Shown in pieces: positions 1 through 4,913 of a stretch of 8,055 nucleotides of DNA (positions are counted from its first letter, which is position 1; each line of letters starts with the position of its first letter). A model generated the notes under the pieces. It searched no databases and was not told the origin of the DNA. It saw nothing but the letters and a program-made list of their open reading frames with translations. This DNA is from Clostridia bacterium (GTDB lineage: Bacteria; Bacillota; Clostridia; Oscillospirales; Acutalibacteraceae): assembly GCA_017939855.1 (NCBI GenBank), contig JAGAZW010000065.1, positions 1-8,055 of the forward strand, in the 5' to 3' direction. The translations under genes were made by a program, and so were the position numbers.

Positions 1-843
1 AATCCGTGAATCCATTAAATCGAGCTCAGAAAGAAGCTCTGCTTCAATAAACATAGGTCTGACCGCTGCCCCAAACTCGGGCTCGCCGTGATGAGAAAGA
101 ATCATATGCTGGACAAGTACCGTCGTTTTACGGCTTATTCCCAACTTTTGAGCATATTTTTCAATCTTAGTTGCCCCCATAGCAAGATGTCCTAAAAGAT
201 TACCTTCAACAGAATACCCTTCGGCAAGACCTGTTTCGTCAACCGAAAATTCTTCGAGCTTCGATATATCGTGGAGCATGGCACCTGCAAGAAGTAGATC
301 CTTATCGACGAAAGGATAAACTCCGCACACCCCTTCACACAACCGTACTATCGAAAGGGTATGCATCAAAAGCCCACCCCTCAAAGCGTGATGAAGCTTA
401 AATGCCGCCGGCCAATAAAGAAGAGCGTTTCTGTTTTCCTCATAGACAGTTATTACTAAGCTTTTAAGTTCCTCGTCATTAAATTCGTTTGCAAGACGGA
501 TGATTTCGTTATACATCTGTTCTGCCGAATATCCGCTTGTTCTTACAAAGTCCTCTATTTTGACATTATCTGCATCTACACTTTGGCGAATACGTTCGAT
601 TCTCAATTGATCTGCTCCATTATATTGAGAAATTGTTCCTCGAATCTTAACGATATCGTTATTTTTATATTCTCCGTGCTCAGCGATTTCATACCTCCAG
701 AGCTTACCGTTTATTTCACCGGTAGTATCTGAGAGTGTAAAATCCAAGTAAACGTCACCTTTTGATGAAGTTTTTTGCTCAACAGTTTTAACAAGGCAAA
801 AGCCCTCAACCCTGCCGCTATTATCAACCGCTTGAAAATTCAT
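1..843 (-). CDS. yhaM: YhaM-family 3'-5' exoribonuclease (OB fold + HD domain), 3' end cut by window
   Basis: The leftward reading frame is open from an ATG at 843 to the window edge, giving 281 residues of a family usually near 310-320, so only the C-terminus is missing. Residues about 12-90 look like an OB-fold nucleic-acid-binding domain. Residues about 140-281 form an HD metal-dependent phosphohydrolase domain: H161 in LLMHTLS, the HD pair H191-D192 in AMLHDISK, H219 in LLGHL, the HH pair 251-252 in LSHHGE, and Asp residues in the ELDLMDSR stretch near the cut. In this family the combination degrades RNA, and sometimes ssDNA, from the 3' end in the cytoplasm. The start is supported by GGGAG about 8 nt upstream and by a promoter further up. 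It is divergent from the pfoR-like gene. The family call is firm; the exact substrate is inferred. Confidence 0.9.
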   Translation of the reverse strand, partial: MNFQAVDNSGRVEGFCLVKTVEQKTSSKGDVYLDFTLSDTTGEINGKLWRYEIAEHGEYKNNDIVKIRGTISQYNGADQLRIERIRQSVDADNVKIEDFVRTSGYSAEQMYNEIIRLANEFNDEELKSLVITVYEENRNALLYWPAAFKLHHALRGGLLMHTLSIVRLCEGVCGVYPFVDKDLLLAGAMLHDISKLEEFSVDETGLAEGYSVEGNLLGHLAMGATKIEKYAQKLGISRKTTVLVQHMILSHHGEPEFGAAVRPMFIEAELLSELDLMDSRI

Positions 844-893
844 AAAAATCTCCCTTCTGCCGCTTTTAGCAAAAAGAATTTACTTTGTATAAT

Positions 894-922
894 ATTATAC
901 AACATATTCAGTCGCAATTCAA
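894..922 (-). promoter_or_regulatory. sigma-A promoter of the yhaM-like gene
   Basis: On the minus strand, TTGAAT (922-917) is followed after exactly 17 nt by TATAAT (899-894). The predicted transcript start near 887 leaves a leader of about 45 nt containing the GGGAG ribosome site. Confidence 0.8.
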
Positions 923-968
923 GAAATATAATCGATATTTTTAAACAAAAAATATATTCCATAATGAC

Positions 969-997
969 TTGACACCTTTTTTTTTAGGGTGTATAAT
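969..997 (+). promoter_or_regulatory. perfect-consensus sigma-A promoter of the pfoR-like/nth unit
   Basis: TTGACA (969-974) and TATAAT (992-997) are separated by exactly 17 nt, so both hexamers and the spacing match the sigma-A consensus. The spacer contains nine consecutive T (977-985). Predicted transcription starts near 1004, about 30 nt before the start codon. It is divergent from the yhaM promoter, with 46 bp between the two -35 elements. Confidence 0.9.
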
Positions 998-1035
998 TAC
1001 GGCAATAAAAACAAGCTCTTAAGGAGGACTTACTG

Positions 1036-2082
1036 TTGATTAGAAAATATTTAAACAGAGTGTTTATTGACGGACTTTCCGGTATGGCTTTGGGGTTATT
1101 TTCCACCCTGATTATCGGAACCATCCTCTGTCAGATAGGCGACATTATAGGTGGACCATTCGGAGGATATTTCATCTCAATGGGAAGTATGGCAAAAACC
1201 ATCACCGGCGCAGGTATAGGCGTAGGAGTAGCATCAAAGCTTAAAGCTTCACCCCTCACTGCCGTTTCTGCAGCGGTTGCGGGTATGATAGGTGCCTTCC
1301 CCACTATCACTTTTGAAAAATTCTCAATAGGCTCTCCCGGTGAGCCTTTGGGTGCTTTTATCGCAGCATACATAGCTATTGAAATCGGATTTTTTGTTTC
1401 GGGCAAAACAAAGCTCGACATCATTTTAACGCCCTTATGCTGTATAAGTTTGGGCGCTGCAGCGGGCTACCTTATAGGACCCTATATTTCCCAGTTCATG
1501 AAATGGCTTGGAATGCTTGTAAGCATTTCTGTTGACAAATACCCAATTATCGGCGGCATAGTTGTTGCTGTAGTTATGGGAATTTTTCTTACACTGCCCA
1601 TATCTTCTGCCGCTATAGGTATTGCTATGAACCTTTCTGGTCTTGCAGCAGGTGCAGCGGTAGTAGGATGTTGCTGCAATATGGTGGGCTTTGCCGTTAT
1701 CAGCTACAGAGAGAACAAGGTAGGCGGTCTTATTGCTCAGGGTGTCGGTACATCTATGCTCCAGATGCCAAATATAATCAAAAACCCTCTTATTTGGATT
1801 CCCGCCATCCTTTCCAGTGCCGTTTTAGGTCCTATCTCATCCGCACTTCTTAAAATGACCTGTAACAGTATCGGCTCGGGAATGGGTTCTGCAGGTCTCG
1901 TCGGTCAGTTTATGACCTATGAGACTATGATATCAGCAGGAATTTCCCCCATTGTTACATTAATCGAAATTCTTGTTATGCACTTTATCGCTCCTGCCAT
2001 TTTAAGCCTTGCAATAGCTGAAGTTATGAGAAAGCTTAAATGGATAAAGTCGGGCGACCTAAAGCTACAAAGCACAAACTGA
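1036..2082 (+). CDS. PfoR-like / PTS_EIIC_2 family integral membrane protein
   Basis: This 348-residue, very hydrophobic protein has about nine or ten likely membrane segments, for example near residues 11-35, 74-95, 105-125, 128-150, 170-192, 195-220, 252-272 and 303-330. It resembles the stand-alone EIIC-like family (COG3641, PfoR). Supporting stretches are GSPGEPLGAF (99-108), LPISSAAIGIAMN (187-199), the CCC triplet at 212-214 and the polar GFAVISYRENKVGG segment (218-231). EIIC domains move sugars, but there is no EIIA or EIIB domain here or nearby, so phosphotransfer activity and substrate are unknown. PfoR was named as a regulator of perfringolysin in Clostridium perfringens; a toxin link is not implied here. 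The start is TTG at 1036, chosen because AAGGAGGA (1021-1028) sits 7 nt upstream. It is followed at once by nth. Confidence 0.85.
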   Translation: MIRKYLNRVFIDGLSGMALGLFSTLIIGTILCQIGDIIGGPFGGYFISMGSMAKTITGAGIGVGVASKLKASPLTAVSAAVAGMIGAFPTITFEKFSIGSPGEPLGAFIAAYIAIEIGFFVSGKTKLDIILTPLCCISLGAAAGYLIGPYISQFMKWLGMLVSISVDKYPIIGGIVVAVVMGIFLTLPISSAAIGIAMNLSGLAAGAAVVGCCCNMVGFAVISYRENKVGGLIAQGVGTSMLQMPNIIKNPLIWIPAILSSAVLGPISSALLKMTCNSIGSGMGSAGLVGQFMTYETMISAGISPIVTLIEILVMHFIAPAILSLAIAEVMRKLKWIKSGDLKLQSTN

Positions 2083-2083
2083 T

Positions 2084-2713
2084 ATGACGAAAAAGGATAT
2101 AGCCTGTAAAGCAGTTGAAAGGCTGGAAGAATTATATCCTGATGCAATATGTTCGCTTAATTATGATTCACCTTTTCAGCTTCTTATTGCTACCAGACTT
2201 TCTGCTCAATGTACCGATGCGAGAGTAAATATTGTAACTCCCCGCCTTTTTTCAAGATTTCCCGATTCTACTGCTATGGCAAATGCAACGGTGGAAGAAA
2301 TCGAAGAAATCATTAAAAGCTGCGGTCTTTATAAAACCAAGGCTAGGGATATTTTAGCGGCGGCAAAGATGTTAGAAGAAGATTTTTGGGGTAACATACC
2401 CGACAGTATTGAGGAATTAACAAGACTCCCCGGCGTTGGCAGGAAGACTGCAAATCTTGTTATGGGGGATATTTTTCATAAGCCTGCTGTCGTTTGTGAC
2501 ACACATTTTATCCGTATTACAAATCGTTTGGGACTTACAAGCAGCACTAATCCTTTAAAGGTAGAAAAGGACCTCATAAAACTTTTACCGCCGGATAAGT
2601 CTTCAGCCTTTTGTCATAGAATAGTGCTTTTCGGCAGAGAAATATGTACTGCAAGAAAAGCCTACTGTGACAAATGCCCCTTAGATGATATTTGCCCTAA
2701 AAAACATATTTAA
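2084..2713 (+). CDS. nth: endonuclease III (DNA glycosylase/AP lyase)
   Basis: The 209-residue product matches endonuclease III in length and layout. It removes oxidised pyrimidines and cleaves at abasic sites in base excision repair. Visible signatures are LSAQCTD (39-45), the helix-hairpin-helix LPGVGRKTAN (115-124) with catalytic Lys121, catalytic Asp139 in VCDTHF, and a C-terminal [4Fe-4S] cluster motif C188-X6-C195-X2-C198-X5-C204. All key residues are present. The ATG lies one base after the TGA of the upstream membrane-protein gene and no purine-rich ribosome site precedes it, so translation probably depends on coupling to that gene. It has no promoter of its own that I can see. Confidence 0.95.
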   Translation: MTKKDIACKAVERLEELYPDAICSLNYDSPFQLLIATRLSAQCTDARVNIVTPRLFSRFPDSTAMANATVEEIEEIIKSCGLYKTKARDILAAAKMLEEDFWGNIPDSIEELTRLPGVGRKTANLVMGDIFHKPAVVCDTHFIRITNRLGLTSSTNPLKVEKDLIKLLPPDKSSAFCHRIVLFGREICTARKAYCDKCPLDDICPKKHI

Positions 2714-2850
2714 GTTTTAAAATGCTCTGCAAAATGCCTCACGTTTTTCATTGACGAATTTATCGGGAGGGGTGGTTTCGTCTGCCGCCTCGGTCGGTGC
2801 TTACTTCTAGCAGAGGTGTTCCCCGAACATACCCTCCCCCACAAAGCAAA
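2714..2850. other. non-coding, GC-rich, fold-prone intergenic element (possible ncRNA, tRNA-like relic or repeat)
   Basis: No protein-coding frame is evident. The part from 2765 to 2841 is rich in potential pairing on the + strand. GGGAGGG (2765-2771) pairs with CCCTCCC (2832-2838) and is followed directly by CCA. TCTGC (2781-2785) can pair with GCAGA (2810-2814). TGTTC (2817-2821) pairs with GAACA (2825-2829) over a three-base loop. AAAATGC occurs twice upstream (2719-2725, 2731-2737). I do not recognise a known RNA family: the SRP RNA tetraloop region, tmRNA and RNase P signatures and common riboswitch motifs are absent. It may be a stand-alone RNA, a degenerate tRNA or an extragenic repeat. 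The transcribed strand is undetermined. Confidence 0.45.
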
Positions 2851-2874
2851 AGACGGTGCTAATTAGCACCGTCT
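2851..2874 (-). terminator. perfect 24-bp palindrome, probable rho-independent terminator (possibly bidirectional)
   Basis: The two 10-base arms AGACGGTGCT and AGCACCGTCT flank a central AATT, so the 24 bases are self-complementary. On the minus strand the hairpin is followed by TTTGCTTTGT, a broken U-rich tail that suits termination of the lipoprotein gene ending at 2920. On the plus strand the tail is only AAATTT, so termination of pfoR-nth from that side is plausible but weaker. Its position between convergent genes fits a shared terminator. Confidence 0.75.
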
Positions 2875-2919
2875 AAATTTATGTAGCGTAAACACACACA
2901 ATCCTCACCATTTGCTCCT

Positions 2920-4401
2920 CTATTTTTTGGTTATAAATGAAAAGTCTATATGTCCGTTAAAAGCATCGCTTTTAAATTCGGTTATAAGGGGGGTGTAACC
3001 TATGTTGGTATCCTCAAAGGCTAAGGGTATAATGGTATCTTCAGCGAGAATCTGCTTTTGGATATTAACAGCATTGCTTTTATCGCCACTCATACCAAAA
3101 TTTGAAAGATATTCCTTAACCGAGCCACTTTTTGCGGTTATTGGGTATATAGCAAAGGGCACTTGGTTTTGCCTTACATCACTTATGAGGGTTTCAAGCG
3201 AATTTGCCTTTTTTATATTAACAAAGGCGCTTAATTTCTGTTGCCAATGTCCCACCACTGCGGTTACAGCAGACTTTATGGAGGAGTTGTCATAATAGTA
3301 AAGGACTGCCGACGGAAATTTTTTATCTTCGTATTTTTTGACAGCATCGGAGAAAAGCTGCTGAGCAGCTTCAAGGTTATAATCCTTTATTCCCTCGCCT
3401 ACGGCATCCTCGATACCTAAAACATCAGGATAAATAGAGCTTGACGCTTTATAGCCTTTGCCCAATTCATCGCTGTAGCCTCTGTCGGAAACGAGCATTG
3501 CAAGTGCTGTTCTGATATCCGGGTCATATTCTTCGCTTATATGCAGTACCCAACAGATATTCTGATAGGACTTAATCGTTACCCCCTTACGGTTAAAATT
3601 CCCCGCTTCATTATTGGTTATGAAGGCAATATCCACTTTATTCCCATAAAGCAGCTCGGCGGTATCCTCATCGTGACGGCAGGAAATGAAAACCGACCCA
3701 TTTTTCGCCTCAAACTCACCCGAATAGTCTTCATTTTTATAAAGTCTTATACCGAAATCTTCTTTATTCCATCGGGTAAGAATATAGGAGCCGTTGGATA
3801 GGATATAGTCTCGTTCGAGACCGTACTTACCTGTACTCTCTTCAAAAAATGAACGATTGCAGGGCATACAGATAGAGCTTGTAAGTGTTTGACAAAAATC
3901 GGGGTCGTCATAGTCGAGAGTAATTTTGAGGGTATATTTCCCTTCAGCTTCAACCCCTAAATGAGACATATCGGCTTGTCCGCTATAAATTTTTTCGGCA
4001 CCCTTTATGCTGAAAAGTCTGCTCACAAATGGCGCTTTGGTTTTGGGGTCAACAGCACGTTGAAAAGCGAATAAAAAGTCATCGGCTGTAAGCTTATCGC
4101 CGTTACTCCATTTAACGTTGTTCTTTAGCTTAAAGGTATATGTATTGCCGTCCTTTTCGTAACTCTCGCTGACACCGCACACAATCTTTCCCGAAGAATC
4201 CTTACGAAGAAGTCCCTCATATATGTTACGGACGATAACGAGCTCACTGTCACTCTGAGCCGTTTGGGCATCAAGGTTCAAGGGGGGGGTGTTTAAATCG
4301 AAATAAATACAGGCATTTTTATCTATTTTACTGCAGCCGACAAAAGCCAACGAAATAATAATCACTGCCATCAAAAACGATATCATCCTGGAACATTTCA
4401 T
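2920..4401 (-). CDS. oligopeptide-type ABC transporter substrate-binding lipoprotein (SBP_bac_5 family)
   Basis: The product is 493 residues counted from the ATG at 4401. A TTG nine codons upstream is in frame, but AAGGGGTG (4414-4407) sits just ahead of the ATG and inside the longer version, so I use the ATG. A basic start and hydrophobic core lead to FVGC, with Cys23 as the likely lipidated residue. The mature part has the SBP_bac_5 pattern: an early NIYEGLLR (59-66) and the hallmark VKWSNGDKLTADDF (96-109) followed by AFQRAVDP. Such proteins bind peptides or similar solutes outside the membrane and hand them to Opp/Dpp-type permeases. No permease or ATPase genes lie in this window, so it may work with a distant transporter. 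An unusual run of eight C occupies codons 38-40. It has its own promoter and a terminator at 2851-2874. Confidence 0.9.
   Translation of the reverse strand: MKCSRMISFLMAVIIISLAFVGCSKIDKNACIYFDLNTPPLNLDAQTAQSDSELVIVRNIYEGLLRKDSSGKIVCGVSESYEKDGNTYTFKLKNNVKWSNGDKLTADDFLFAFQRAVDPKTKAPFVSRLFSIKGAEKIYSGQADMSHLGVEAEGKYTLKITLDYDDPDFCQTLTSSICMPCNRSFFEESTGKYGLERDYILSNGSYILTRWNKEDFGIRLYKNEDYSGEFEAKNGSVFISCRHDEDTAELLYGNKVDIAFITNNEAGNFNRKGVTIKSYQNICWVLHISEEYDPDIRTALAMLVSDRGYSDELGKGYKASSSIYPDVLGIEDAVGEGIKDYNLEAAQQLFSDAVKKYEDKKFPSAVLYYYDNSSIKSAVTAVVGHWQQKLSAFVNIKKANSLETLISDVRQNQVPFAIYPITAKSGSVKEYLSNFGMSGDKSNAVNIQKQILAEDTIIPLAFEDTNIGYTPLITEFKSDAFNGHIDFSFITKK
4282..4289 (-). repeat. homopolymeric tract of eight C within the lipoprotein coding sequence
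   Basis: Eight consecutive G on the plus strand read as C8 in the coding strand, covering Thr38-Pro39-Pro40 (ACC CCC CCC). It is the longest G/C run in the window and lies 15 codons after the lipidation cysteine. A one-base slip would shift the frame early in the protein. Confidence 0.9.
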
Positions 4402-4432
4402 ATTTTCACCCCTTTTGACAAATTTCAAGTAT

Positions 4433-4461
4433 ATTATACGATAATTTGCTTGTCATTTCAA
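4433..4461 (-). promoter_or_regulatory. sigma-A promoter of the substrate-binding lipoprotein gene
   Basis: On the minus strand TTGAAA (4461-4456) is followed after 17 nt by TATAAT (4438-4433). Predicted transcription begins near 4426, giving a leader of about 25 nt that carries AAGGGGTG as the ribosome site. It is back-to-back with the ylxM promoter. Confidence 0.8.
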
Positions 4462-4471
4462 CATTAACATT

Positions 4472-4491
4472 TTTACATTTGTCACTGTAAA
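4472..4491. promoter_or_regulatory. inverted repeat TTTACA-N8-TGTAAA between divergent promoters (possible operator)
   Basis: TTTACA (4472-4477) and TGTAAA (4486-4491) form an inverted pair located between the -35 elements of the lipoprotein and ylxM promoters. The same half-site recurs in the opposite arrangement just downstream of the ylxM -10 element, and the 12-base string CTGTAAAGAAAA is shared by both places (4485-4496 and 4535-4546). The binding protein, if any, is unknown. Confidence 0.4.
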
Positions 4492-4500
4492 GAAAAAAAC

Positions 4501-4529
4501 TTGACAGAGTGTCTTTGGTATGCTATAAT
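4501..4529 (+). promoter_or_regulatory. very strong sigma-A promoter of the ylxM-ffh operon, with extended -10
   Basis: TTGACA (4501-4506), a 17-nt spacer and TATAAT (4524-4529) match the consensus exactly, and TGC immediately ahead of TATAAT supplies the TGn extended -10 element. Transcription should start near 4536. This fits high, constant expression of targeting and ribosome genes downstream. Confidence 0.9.
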
Positions 4530-4534
4530 GTGTG

Positions 4535-4557
4535 CTGTAAAGAAAACCACTTTACAG
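4535..4557 (+). promoter_or_regulatory. 5' leader hairpin (8-bp inverted repeat) touching the ylxM ribosome site
   Basis: CTGTAAAG (4535-4542) and CTTTACAG (4550-4557) are perfect inverted repeats around a 7-base loop. They begin at about the predicted transcript start. The last two bases of the 3' arm are the first two of the AGGAGGTG ribosome site (4556-4563). The structure could stabilise the mRNA 5' end, modulate ylxM translation, or be a DNA operator. Confidence 0.55.
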
Positions 4558-4568
4558 GAGGTGTCGTT

Positions 4569-4877
4569 ATGCCAAAGGATTTGTACGTGAGCGCACTTCT
4601 TGATGTTTACGGCAATTTTCTCAACGAAAAGCAACGTGCCCTTGCGGAGTTTTATTATAACCAAGACCTCTCTTTAGGCGAAATTGCTGAAAACGAGGGT
4701 ATCACAAGGCAGGGTGTGAACGACGCAGTCAAACGGGCAACCGCAAGACTTTATGATTTGGAAAATCAGTGCGGTTACTGCAAAAAGTTCCTCCGTCTTA
4801 AAGAGCTTAATACCTCTTTAAAAGCCGCAGATACAGATACAATCAAGGAAATCTCCGATATTATAGAAAATCTTTAG
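4569..4877 (+). CDS. ylxM: YlxM/p13-like helix-turn-helix protein, SRP-associated
   Basis: The product has 102 residues, close to the usual size of this small family. Residues about 35-66 form a sigma-70 region-4-like helix-turn-helix: LSLGEIAENEGITRQGV then a basic helix NDAVKRATARLYDLE. Family members lie next to ffh or ftsY in Firmicutes and Mollicutes, and the Streptococcus homologue has been reported to interact with SRP components, so a role in tuning SRP activity is likely, though the details are inferred. The ATG at 4569 is chosen because AGGAGGTG lies 5 nt upstream. A longer in-frame version from 4509 would begin inside the promoter and is rejected. It is the first gene of the operon. 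Confidence 0.9.
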   Translation: MPKDLYVSALLDVYGNFLNEKQRALAEFYYNQDLSLGEIAENEGITRQGVNDAVKRATARLYDLENQCGYCKKFLRLKELNTSLKAADTDTIKEISDIIENL

Positions 4878-4913
4878 ACTAAAAAGAGTCAATATAAAAG
4901 GAGTGTGAGATAT

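Noticed and set aside
775..972. Short rightward open frame between yhaM and the pfoR-like gene
   Set aside because: It overlaps the yhaM start and both divergent promoters, has no ribosome site and shows no recognisable protein pattern.
1131..1424. Leftward open frame opposite the pfoR-like gene
   Set aside because: Antisense shadow of a strongly supported membrane-protein gene; composition is the complement of hydrophobic codons.
2714..2850. SRP RNA gene (suggested by ffh nearby)
   Set aside because: The conserved GGAAG/AGCAGCC tip region of bacterial SRP RNA is not present on either strand.
4402..4428. Longer TTG start for the lipoprotein (nine extra codons)
   Set aside because: The AAGGGGTG ribosome site lies inside that extension and directly precedes the ATG at 4401; the signal peptide also begins naturally there.
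4509..4568. N-terminal extension of YlxM
   Set aside because: It would begin within the promoter spacer upstream of the predicted transcript start; the AGGAGGTG site supports 4569.
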